57,978 nucleotides of DNA, taken from Christensenellaceae bacterium Phil10. Lineage in GTDB: Bacteria > Bacillota > Clostridia > Christensenellales > CAG-917. A model generated the notes under the pieces. That model ran no database searches. It had not been told where the DNA came from and was given only the letters and a program-made list of their open reading frames with translations. The position numbers and the translations under genes are program-made. The stretch is taken from assembly GCA_001940895.1 (NCBI GenBank), contig MSGY01000012.1:1-57978 (forward strand), given 5' to 3'. Shown one piece after another: positions 1-6,681 of this stretch. Each line of letters starts with the position of its first letter. Positions within the stretch are counted from its first letter, which is position 1.

Positions 1-2
1 TT

Positions 3-215
3 AATTTACTTGTAAATTCAGTAATAGTTTATGAAGATGAAGATCCTGATCCTGACCATTATAAATTCCTATTGACGTGGAATTTAGACAGCACTAAGCC
101 AAAGATGATAGATTGTGCGTGTACAGCACAATCTACTCCACCACAGGAAAGTCCGATAAACACTGGCTTACAGCGTTATCGGACATTTTTATTTTTATTG
201 AAAAATCGGGTTTGA
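3..215 (+). CDS. 3' end of a possible large serine recombinase (partial)
   Basis: An open frame enters from the left edge and ends at TGA 213-215, giving about 70 residues. It begins NLLVNSVIVYEDEDPDPDHY. The pattern (a helix ending in VNSV, a short beta strand with YED, then a charged loop and strand) resembles the extreme C-terminus of large serine recombinases from Firmicutes integrative elements. That is a resemblance from memory, not an alignment. The last part of the frame overlaps a terminator-like hairpin. No catalytic region lies inside the window, so the assignment is tentative. If correct, the left edge of the window is the end of a mobile element. Confidence 0.35.
   Translation, partial: NLLVNSVIVYEDEDPDPDHYKFLLTWNLDSTKPKMIDCACTAQSTPPQESPINTGLQRYRTFLFLLKNRV
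151..198 (+). terminator. Terminator-like hairpin after the recombinase-like tail
   Basis: Arms gtccgataa (151-159) and ttatcggac (176-184) are perfectly complementary, have a 16-base loop and are followed by a T-rich tract (186-198). The hairpin sits at the end of the leftmost reading frame, on its coding strand. Confidence 0.5.
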
Positions 216-563
216 CGACAAATTTGACGCAAATCAAAAATGGAGTTTTTTAAAGTTTTCACCGGGTATTTATTGCTTTCCCCTACCCGGCTAACCCTTC
301 CTTTTCAATATCTTTCATGAAAAGGGAAAGATATATATTTACCGTATTTAAATCAGTTTTAATAATCGAAAATGTATTGTAACAGATTATTTTTCGGTTT
401 ATTTCCCGTTTTAAAACCTCCTATAATCTCAAATATAAATATAACAAGGAAAATATAATACTTATTATCCGTTCGGGTGGCTGACAATACCGATTTACAG
501 TCGGCAACGTTTCTGCAGGACGATTAACGGCATAAAAACGAAATAATTACAAATGATACGGAT
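216..563. other. Structured AT-rich intergenic region, no gene recognised
   Basis: No convincing gene. Visible structure: a 7-bp hairpin (262-268 with 284-290); an interleaved pair of 8-bp complementarities (300-307 with 318-325, and 308-315 with 327-334) that cannot both form fully; two TATAAT hexamers (422-427, 454-459) without good -35 partners; and ccgtt/aacgg (469-473 with 526-530) enclosing a segment with a small ccga/tcgg hairpin. No known riboswitch class or small RNA was recognised. Confidence 0.4.
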
Positions 564-932
564 ATGAAAATATACGAAGGATTCAAACTGTTCTGGACAA
601 GGGCTTTCGACTTTAAAGGGCGCACTTCCCGTTCCGAATTCTGGTGGGGAGTTCTGGCCAACTCCGTAATAATGGTCGCGCTTTTAATACTTCTGATAAT
701 AAGTCTGACCTGTCTTCCGACGACTGTAAACGTATTCAGTATAATAATGATTGCGTTGTTCGCGCTGTTTTGCGTTGTAGAACTTCTGCCGTCTATATCG
801 CTGATTATACGCCGGATGCACGACATAGGCAGAAGCGGCTATTATATATTCGTGTTGTTTATCCCCGTTATCGGATATATATGGTATATTTATCTTGTTA
901 CCCGCCCGGGCACTGCTGTTGCCGGAAACTGA
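564..932 (+). CDS. DUF805 family membrane protein
   Basis: A 122-residue protein with the DUF805 layout: an amphipathic N-terminus (YEGFKLFWTRAFDFKGRTSR) containing the family's F-x-G-R-x-S-R-x-E-F/Y-W stretch, then three or four hydrophobic segments with the short R-R-M-H-D-I loop between the later ones. The role of the family is unknown. It acts at the cytoplasmic membrane. The start at 564 gives the family N-terminus, but no proper Shine-Dalgarno sequence precedes it. It is a single gene, convergent with the MMPL gene on the other strand. The family call is firm, the function is not known. Confidence 0.8.
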   Translation: MKIYEGFKLFWTRAFDFKGRTSRSEFWWGVLANSVIMVALLILLIISLTCLPTTVNVFSIIMIALFALFCVVELLPSISLIIRRMHDIGRSGYYIFVLFIPVIGYIWYIYLVTRPGTAVAGN

Positions 933-1005
933 AAATTAATTGATTATCACTCCGTTTCGTCCGGCTGTTCCTGTCCCTTATACTCAATTGTTGCATTTCG
1001 CCAGT

Positions 1006-3471
1006 CTATTTGTGGTTCTGTTCCATATCGATATCGGATATTGCACTATTATCTTCGGAGTTTTCAGTTTGCGTTTTATTCACGCTGTCGCCGTAGAAAG
1101 GTTCTATCATGCCGGGTTCCACTTTTACGGTTTTGCTTTTTCGGCGGAATAACTTTTTAAAATCCGTCTTATCGACAAACTTATCGGCAATAAGCAACAT
1201 AGACGGCAGTACGAACAATACTATCACAAGAGACGTAAGCGTTCCTATGCCGAGAAGCATACCCAGTTGAGACACTACCCCCGAACTCAGCACCCCCATT
1301 ACGAAGCCCGTTGCGGTCAGAATTACGCCCGAGGTTATTACGGTTGAAAACACGGCGTTTTCGGCCGCCGCCATAGCGTCTGCTTTATCGTCAAAACCGC
1401 CTTTTATAGTGCGGTATCTGTTTGTAAGCACTATAGCATAGTCGATGGTCGCGCCCATCTGAATTGCGCTGATAATCAGATATCCGATGAAACAAATGGG
1501 ATTCCCCGCAAGAAACGGTATTGCGAAGTTAATGAAAATACCGCCCTGTATCGCAAGAATAAGTATAATCGGAAGCGCTACGTTTTTGAAAGTGAAAAGC
1601 AGAATTACCAGAATGAACAAATCCGTAAACAGGCAGACGAAAAGGTTGTCGTGAGTGAAAAATCCGCTCATCTCGTAACACACGACGCTTTCGCCGGTAA
1701 CGTAATTCTCGTCAAAATAATTACCTATATTGTTTTTGACCTCGCTTACAACGGCGAAGGCCTCGTCGTCTTCGATATCGGCGTCGATATTGAAAGTCAT
1801 ACGCGTATAATTTTCGCTTTCGAGATTGCTTTTTGCAAACGATATCTGTTTAATCTGTCCGAGATACGCGGCGTTATCGCCGAGCATGGCGCCGATAAGC
1901 GGGTTTACGTTTCCGTCTTTGTCGAATATAACGTCGGTGCATAAGTAGTCGAGAAAATCGACGACTCGCACTCTTTCCGCCTCACCGTATTTTTTAAGGC
2001 AATTATCGAAAGCCGTTCCTATCATTTTTTTGGCGGCGGCAATCTGTTCCTGCTGTTCCTCGGTTGCGGGAAATGCGTCGATTAAACCGAATATATCGTC
2101 TTTGCTTACCTTGTCGGTAAGATAAAGGTGAGTGTTTCCTTCAGGGTCGATAAACGAGTAAACGTCAATCGTCGACAGCGCGGTGGTCTGCGAAGCGTCG
2201 ATTGCGGAAAGTGAATTTACGTATCCGGCAAGTTCGCGTTCCTTTTCGGGATTGCCTTTCGGTACTACTATCACAAGCGAATTAAGGGTGCCGAATCCCG
2301 CGTCCCTGATTTCCTTTTTCGGCCCTACGATAAGCGAGCCGCTGTTATAGTTGAACGAATACTTGTTAAAACCCTGCCCCACTCCCGCGAGTACGGCGAT
2401 AATAAGGAATACGGGAACGATGACTTTTTTCGCTTTGACTACCGCGCGCGCGGGGCGCGTTACGTCGGGAACGAAAGATTTATGCCGCGATTTCATTATC
2501 GGTTTATCGCACAGAATCAGCATTGCGGGCATGAAAAACACCACAACCGCCATACTTATGACTATTCCTTTTGCAAGCGACAGCCCTATTTCCGCGCCTA
2601 TTCCAAGCGACATCAGCATCAGCGCGCAAAGCCCCGCTATTGTCGTAAGGGAACTTGAAAGTATTTCGGGCATGCCTTTCGTAAGAGCGGCAACGCAGGC
2701 CTCTTTTTTATCGAGACCGCCGTAGCGTTCCTCGGTATACCTTCTGAGAAGTATGATGGAATAGTCGAGCGACAGCGCGAGTTGCAGAACGAGCGCAACC
2801 AGGTTGGATATGTAAGAAATGCCGTTGAATACGAAATTCGTCCCCATATTTATTGCCATCGCAACGGCAAATACGACTACCAGAACAACAATTTCGAAAT
2901 AGGTTTTCGACGTGAAAAACATAACGAGCAGTATTATTACCACTATTGCTATTCCGAGTTTTAAAATGCTTTGCTCGGTTTCGAGCTTTGTATAGTATGA
3001 AAATGCGGATTGACCGGATAAATAGGCTTTTTCATCGGATAAAGCGTCGATTATGTTCTCAACCGCGGAAAACGCGCCTTCGGTGGAGTCGTAATCGGAA
3101 AGCGTAACGGTGTACATTGCGGCGTTGTTTTTATAATTTATTTCCCTGACGTAAGTAACGGTGGCAACGCCTTTAACGCCCTCTAATTCGCTTTTGATTT
3201 CGTCGGCATGTTCTTCGGTGATATCCTTTACCATCACGTATGCCATACCCTTGTCGTCGAATTCCTCGTGCAAAATTTTCATTGCCGCCGACGAACCGCT
3301 GCTTTCGGGAAGATAACCCGTAAGGTCATAATTTATTTTTGTGCGGGGAATCATTACGCAACCGAATATCGTAAGCGCAACAAACAATGCGGCGAACGCC
3401 CATCTCGCCTTTACGATACCGTGCGGAATCCGTTTTAAAGCGTGCGAAAACTTGTATAACTTCTTTTGCAT
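1006..3471 (-). CDS. MMPL/RND family exporter
   Basis: An 821-residue RND-type membrane protein of the MMPL family. There is one N-terminal membrane helix (about residues 24-42), a large extracytoplasmic domain, a block of about five helices containing LDYSIILLRRY, a second large loop, and a second helix block containing TIDYAIVLTNRYR. This duplicated D-Y layout is typical of proton-driven MMPL transporters that export lipids or other hydrophobic compounds. The tail after about residue 780 is charged and cytoplasmic. The start is backed by AAAGAGGA just upstream and by a TTGCAT-N17-TACAAT promoter. The substrate cannot be told from the sequence. It is transcribed alone. Confidence 0.85.
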   Translation of the reverse strand: MQKKLYKFSHALKRIPHGIVKARWAFAALFVALTIFGCVMIPRTKINYDLTGYLPESSGSSAAMKILHEEFDDKGMAYVMVKDITEEHADEIKSELEGVKGVATVTYVREINYKNNAAMYTVTLSDYDSTEGAFSAVENIIDALSDEKAYLSGQSAFSYYTKLETEQSILKLGIAIVVIILLVMFFTSKTYFEIVVLVVVFAVAMAINMGTNFVFNGISYISNLVALVLQLALSLDYSIILLRRYTEERYGGLDKKEACVAALTKGMPEILSSSLTTIAGLCALMLMSLGIGAEIGLSLAKGIVISMAVVVFFMPAMLILCDKPIMKSRHKSFVPDVTRPARAVVKAKKVIVPVFLIIAVLAGVGQGFNKYSFNYNSGSLIVGPKKEIRDAGFGTLNSLVIVVPKGNPEKERELAGYVNSLSAIDASQTTALSTIDVYSFIDPEGNTHLYLTDKVSKDDIFGLIDAFPATEEQQEQIAAAKKMIGTAFDNCLKKYGEAERVRVVDFLDYLCTDVIFDKDGNVNPLIGAMLGDNAAYLGQIKQISFAKSNLESENYTRMTFNIDADIEDDEAFAVVSEVKNNIGNYFDENYVTGESVVCYEMSGFFTHDNLFVCLFTDLFILVILLFTFKNVALPIILILAIQGGIFINFAIPFLAGNPICFIGYLIISAIQMGATIDYAIVLTNRYRTIKGGFDDKADAMAAAENAVFSTVITSGVILTATGFVMGVLSSGVVSQLGMLLGIGTLTSLVIVLFVLPSMLLIADKFVDKTDFKKLFRRKSKTVKVEPGMIEPFYGDSVNKTQTENSEDNSAISDIDMEQNHK

Positions 3472-3503
3472 TCCTCTTTACCTGCTTTGAAATTATTAAT
3501 ACT

Positions 3504-3532
3504 ATTGTATTAAATGATATAAAAAAATGCAA
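3504..3532 (-). promoter_or_regulatory. Promoter of the MMPL gene
   Basis: On the minus strand TTGCAT (3527-3532), 17 bases, TACAAT (3504-3509), 33 bases ahead of the start codon. Confidence 0.6.
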
Positions 3533-3537
3533 CAAAA

Positions 3538-3559
3538 AAGCAGTCTTTTACGGCTGCTT
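3538..3559 (-). terminator. Intrinsic terminator of the EFR1-type gene
   Basis: Read on the minus strand: AAGCAGCC, a six-base loop, GACTGCTT (one G-U pair), followed by a T run. It lies between the flavodoxin/ferredoxin gene and the MMPL promoter. Confidence 0.7.
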
Positions 3560-3564
3560 CGTCG

Positions 3565-4299
3565 TCAGAATTTTACGCGCGGATTGACGTATCTTCCGTT
3601 TTTATCCGATTTTTTTACCGATATTGCGTTTTGGGGACATCTGCTTAAACATCCGAGGCACATATCGCACTTTGATTTTATCCACACGGGACGGCCGTTT
3701 TCGATTTTTATTGCCGAAACGGGGCATATATTTGCGCAAAGGCCGCAGGATATGCATTTGTCGTTTACTTTAAACGTAGTTTTTCTTCCCGGTTCGTACA
3801 ACGGATACATAAAAGCAGTATTCAACTTTGGCAGCGCGCCTTTTACGACGTTGAAATCGCCGACTTCCCGGTTTTTGATTTTCAACGCCGCCTCTTCGAT
3901 TTTTTCGTCGAGCGCGTCAAGTCCTTTTATAACCGCCTCGCCCGAGGGGACCCTGAACATAGGACAATAATTGTCGACGGCCACAAGACCGAATACGGCG
4001 TCGGGACGAGCGTATTTTTCAAATATACCCTGTGCGTTTCCCGTGCTTCCGCCGCATTGCAGCACAAGCGCGAAATATCGCCCTTCCGTTTTCAGATTTC
4101 CGACAAATTCTTTAACGCTTGCGGGTATTCCCCAAAAATAAACGGGACAGACGAAAATCAGGCTTTCGTCGTCGAATAGTTCAAACGGCGCGTTACCTTT
4201 GGTAAAATCGGTAACGTTTCTGACATCGTCGCCCGTAACGGCCGAAATTTTATCGGCAACGTATTTTGAATTACCCGTACCGGTATAATAAACAATCAT
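3565..4299 (-). CDS. EFR1-family flavodoxin-ferredoxin fusion
   Basis: A 244-residue two-part redox protein. The N-terminal half is a flavodoxin-like domain starting with the FMN phosphate loop YYTGTGNSKYVAD (residues 4-16). The C-terminal part carries two 4Fe-4S cluster motifs, CxxCxxCxxxC, at residues 182/185/188/192 and 211/214/217/221. This is the EFR1 (ferredoxin plus flavodoxin) architecture common in anaerobic Clostridia, presumed to move electrons in the cytoplasm. Partner enzymes are not known and no neighbour suggests one. The start is supported by AGAGGTG eight bases upstream. A divergent promoter pair is shared with the glycosylase gene. Confidence 0.85.
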   Translation of the reverse strand: MIVYYTGTGNSKYVADKISAVTGDDVRNVTDFTKGNAPFELFDDESLIFVCPVYFWGIPASVKEFVGNLKTEGRYFALVLQCGGSTGNAQGIFEKYARPDAVFGLVAVDNYCPMFRVPSGEAVIKGLDALDEKIEEAALKIKNREVGDFNVVKGALPKLNTAFMYPLYEPGRKTTFKVNDKCISCGLCANICPVSAIKIENGRPVWIKSKCDMCLGCLSRCPQNAISVKKSDKNGRYVNPRVKF

Positions 4300-4318
4300 T
4301 TTTTCACCTCTTAAAATA

Positions 4319-4346
4319 ATTATATCACTCTTTTGTGCAAAATCAA
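4319..4346 (-). promoter_or_regulatory. Promoter of the EFR1-type gene
   Basis: Minus strand TTGATT (4341-4346), 16 bases, TATAAT (4319-4324). Its -35 box directly abuts the -35 box of the divergent glycosylase promoter. Confidence 0.6.
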
Positions 4347-4374
4347 TTGAGAACGGCGATTTCTGCGCTATAAT
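4347..4374 (+). promoter_or_regulatory. Promoter of the deoxyinosine glycosylase gene (leaderless)
   Basis: TTGAGA (4347-4352), 16 bases, TATAAT (4369-4374). The ATG at 4381 lies only six bases after the -10 box, so the transcript should begin at or next to the start codon. Confidence 0.65.
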
Positions 4375-4380
4375 TTACAT

Positions 4381-4848
4381 ATGAGTTACAAAGGGTTTAA
4401 ACCGTTTTTCGACGAGAACAGCAAAATCCTGATTCTCGGAAGTTTTCCGAGCGTCAAATCGCGCGAAACGGATTTCTATTACGGAAATCCGCAAAACAGA
4501 TTCTGGCGGGTTCTTGCCGAGGCCTTCGGCGACGCCGTACCCGTAAGTAACGACGAGAAAAAAACCTTTCTTAAAAAACACCGTATAGCGTTGTGGGACG
4601 TCGTTACCGAATGCGAAATAAAAGGCAGTCTCGACAGTTCCATTAAAAACGCCGTCATCGCCGACCTCGACCGCGTGCTTTCTTTTGCAAATATCGAAAA
4701 AATTATTCTTAACGGCGGAAAAGCGCGCGACATATTTGTCAAGAATTATAAAAATCTTTGTTCTTCGGCCGTTTTTTTGCCGTCCACAAGTCCTCTTAAT
4801 ACCCGTTTCGATAAAAAACTTTGGATTGACGCCTTGAAACAGGTATAA
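4381..4848 (+). CDS. DNA-deoxyinosine glycosylase, uracil-DNA glycosylase superfamily
   Basis: A 155-residue protein beginning with the ILGSFPSVKSRETDFYYGNP block, followed by NRFWRVL, ALWDVV and a C-terminal LPSTSPLN motif. This order (GSFPS/GNPQNxFW, then P-S-T-S-P-x-N) is characteristic of the small hypoxanthine/deoxyinosine-DNA glycosylases (UDG family 6-like), which remove deaminated bases in base excision repair. There is no ribosome-binding site. The ATG sits where transcription should begin, pointing to a leaderless mRNA. The hairpin just past the stop codon may end this transcript. Confidence 0.8.
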   Translation: MSYKGFKPFFDENSKILILGSFPSVKSRETDFYYGNPQNRFWRVLAEAFGDAVPVSNDEKKTFLKKHRIALWDVVTECEIKGSLDSSIKNAVIADLDRVLSFANIEKIILNGGKARDIFVKNYKNLCSSAVFLPSTSPLNTRFDKKLWIDALKQV

Positions 4849-4849
4849 A
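4821..4849 (+). promoter_or_regulatory. Possible promoter of the first YetF gene
   Basis: TTGGAT (4821-4826), 17 bases, TATAAA (4844-4849), inside the 3' end of the glycosylase gene. It would start the transcript at the foot of the hairpin that follows. Confidence 0.45.
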
Positions 4850-4884
4850 ACTTCCCGTCAGGTTAAAACTTCTGACGGAGTTTT
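4847..4884 (+). terminator. Hairpin between glycosylase and YetF genes that also holds the YetF ribosome-binding site
   Basis: Inner arms ccgtcag (4855-4861) and ctgacgg (4872-4878), plus outer aaaact/agtttt pairing. It resembles an intrinsic terminator for the upstream gene. The 3' arm and flank contain cGGAG (4876-4880), the only Shine-Dalgarno candidate for the ATG at 4887, so the hairpin could also limit translation of that gene. Confidence 0.55.
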
Positions 4885-4886
4885 AT

Positions 4887-5576
4887 ATGAACGATATTGC
4901 AAAAATCGTCGTTTTTTCGATAACGGCATACGTTTCGATTTTTATCATCGCGAAACTTCTGGGCAAAAAACAAATCGCTCAGTTGAGTTTCATCGACTAT
5001 ATCGTGGGCATCACGATAGGTTCCATTGCCGCCGAGATGACGACCGAACTCGAACAACCCTTCTACCACTATCTTATCGCGATGGCGTTGTTTTTCTTAT
5101 TCGATTTAGCGGTTACGCTTATCGGACGAAAAAGCGCGCTTCTCAAAAAAATCGTTACGGGAAAGCCCCTGATAATTATCAACGACGGAAAAATCGACTA
5201 CAAAGTTCTTAAACAAAGCAAACTCACCGTCGACGAGGTGCAGGGGCTTGCGCGCGATAAAAACATTTTCGACCTCAACGACGTCGCCTATGCCGTTCTC
5301 GAAACAAAAGGCACTTTAAGTATTCTGCCAAAAGCCGCCAAAATGCCCGTTGTAGCCGAAAATATTAACGTTGAATTGCCCGAACCGTCCCTTTCTCAAT
5401 CTGTCGTAATAGACGGAAAACCCTGCCGGGACACTCTTAAAACGCTTAATAAAGACGTGTCGTGGCTGCTTGAAAAAGCCGGCGCGAAAAACGAAAGCGA
5501 CCTTGACGGAATTATTCTTGCCACGTACGACGAGAACAAAGACGTACTGAACGTATGGAAAAAAGACGGGCAGTAA
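4887..5576 (+). CDS. YetF/DUF421 family membrane protein
   Basis: A 229-residue DUF421 protein. Three N-terminal membrane helices (about residues 5-22, 35-50, 62-82) contain RL/KLLGKKQ-x-x-x-L-S. They are followed by a soluble domain with GKPLIIINDGKIDY (about residues 92-105) and the AYAVLETKGTLSI strand. Family members such as Bacillus subtilis YetF are membrane proteins of poorly defined role, some linked to spore or envelope functions. A second paralogue lies at 16716-17420 and shares the GKPVIxIDDGKIDx core. Translation depends on a GGAG buried in a hairpin. Confidence 0.85.
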   Translation: MNDIAKIVVFSITAYVSIFIIAKLLGKKQIAQLSFIDYIVGITIGSIAAEMTTELEQPFYHYLIAMALFFLFDLAVTLIGRKSALLKKIVTGKPLIIINDGKIDYKVLKQSKLTVDEVQGLARDKNIFDLNDVAYAVLETKGTLSILPKAAKMPVVAENINVELPEPSLSQSVVIDGKPCRDTLKTLNKDVSWLLEKAGAKNESDLDGIILATYDENKDVLNVWKKDGQ

Positions 5577-5597
5577 ATACCGCCCGTCTGACTTACC

Positions 5598-5780
5598 TTA
5601 TCCGTCGTTTGGCTTTTCGCGCCGTTTTTTCTCTTTCGGCGCATTCTGAATTTTTATAATGAAACGGCTGTCGTCGTCGGTCTTAACCAATATGTGAAAG
5701 CCTTCCTTTCTGACGTAACTTATAAAATCCGAAACGGCAAGCGCGGCGGAAACTTTATCGGTAAAATCGTATAAACTCAT
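5598..5780 (-). CDS. Small hypothetical protein
   Basis: A 60-residue reading frame from ATG 5780 (a TTG two codons upstream is also possible) with plausible protein composition: MSLYDFTDKVSAALAVSDFI, then a strand pattern HILVKTDDDSRFIIKI and a basic tail rich in lysine and arginine. It has no recognised domain. The ribosome-binding site is weak. It sits convergent to the YetF gene. A real gene is somewhat more likely than not, because the helix-strand pattern is coherent and no better frame overlaps. Confidence 0.45.
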   Translation of the reverse strand: MSLYDFTDKVSAALAVSDFISYVRKEGFHILVKTDDDSRFIIKIQNAPKEKKRREKPNDG

Positions 5781-5885
5781 ATCCAAATTTTAACATAAAA
5801 AAAATTAAAAGGTTAACAATACATTAACAACTTTATCACGACATTTTTGATACGCTGATTACTAAAGACGGACGGGGGAGGTCTT

Positions 5886-6119
5886 ATGAAACTGAACGAG
5901 GCTGTTGCCCGACGCATCGACGAATACTGTACCGAACGCAATATTACGGTAAACAAACTCGCAACTTTGTCGGGCGTAATTCAGTCGACGGTAAACAGCA
6001 TATTTACCGGGCGCAGCAAAAATCCCAAACTTCAGACTATCGTGTGTTTATGCGACGGGCTTGAAATCTCGTTGAAAGAGTTTTTCGACAGCCCGCTTTT
6101 CGACGATATCGACGATTGA
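5886..6119 (+). CDS. XRE-family helix-turn-helix regulator
   Basis: A 77-residue single-domain Cro/CI-type DNA-binding protein. The helix-turn-helix covers about residues 20-45 (VNKLATLSGVIQSTVNSIFT), followed by the conserved third-helix segment LQTIVCLCDGLEISLKEFF. A strong ribosome-binding site (GGGGGAGG) lies six bases ahead of the ATG. Small proteins of this kind are repressors whose targets are usually nearby, but nothing here defines one. It is followed by yqeY on the same strand, which has its own promoter. Confidence 0.85.
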   Translation: MKLNEAVARRIDEYCTERNITVNKLATLSGVIQSTVNSIFTGRSKNPKLQTIVCLCDGLEISLKEFFDSPLFDDIDD

Positions 6120-6124
6120 TATCG

Positions 6125-6154
6125 TTGACTTTTATATTCGTTTCGGCTTATAAT
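6125..6154 (+). promoter_or_regulatory. Promoter of the YqeY gene
   Basis: TTGACT (6125-6130), 18 bases, TATAAT (6149-6154), then GGAGGTGATTAT before the ATG at 6172. Confidence 0.6.
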
Positions 6155-6171
6155 TTGTCGGAGGTGATTAT

Positions 6172-6594
6172 ATGACTATCGACGATTTCAAAAAAGCAAA
6201 AATCGAAGCAATGAAAAACCACGATAAGGATACCGTTACCGGACTTAACACCCTTATCAACAAACTTATGCTTTTCAATATCGAGAAACGCGCAAAAGGC
6301 GAAGAAATGTCGGAGGCCGATTACGTTCAGATTCTGAAAAAAACGCAGAAAGAACTGGTTGAAGAAAAAGAAGCTTTCGAAAAGGCGGGACGCGAAGATA
6401 CCGTCCGCTCGCTCGAAAATCAGATTGCCGCCATCGAAAAATACCTGCCGAAAATGATGAGCGAGGAAGAAATCCGCGCAGTCATCGCCGCCCTTCCCGA
6501 CAAATCCGTCCCCGCCGTTATGAAGCATTTCAAAACCGAATATGCCGGAAAATGCGACATGGCGGAAGTCAACAAAGTTCTGAGAAGTTTGTAA
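6172..6594 (+). CDS. YqeY/GatB-like domain protein
   Basis: A 140-residue all-helical protein of the YqeY family. The N-terminal half is a bundle (KAKIEAMKNHDKDTVTGLNT) and the C-terminal half resembles the tail domain of GatB, including EKYLPKMMSEEEIRAVI. The family is thought to touch tRNA because the same fold occurs in tRNA amidotransferase, but the cellular role of stand-alone YqeY is not settled. The length matches the family. It has its own promoter, an excellent ribosome-binding site and a terminator, so it is monocistronic. Confidence 0.85.
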   Translation: MTIDDFKKAKIEAMKNHDKDTVTGLNTLINKLMLFNIEKRAKGEEMSEADYVQILKKTQKELVEEKEAFEKAGREDTVRSLENQIAAIEKYLPKMMSEEEIRAVIAALPDKSVPAVMKHFKTEYAGKCDMAEVNKVLRSL

Positions 6595-6618
6595 TCGGAA
6601 ACTTTTTCTATTGCAAAA

Positions 6619-6642
6619 ATAAGACCGCAAACGCGGTCTTAT
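6619..6642. terminator. Bidirectional terminator between yqeY and the ABC transporter
   Basis: Arms ataagaccgc (6619-6628) and gcggtcttat (6633-6642), loop aaac, with A-rich sequence on the left and T-rich sequence on the right. It serves both convergent genes. Confidence 0.8.
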
Positions 6643-6681
6643 ATTTTTATAGTCGTTTTTTTGAAGACTCTGAACGCCCGA

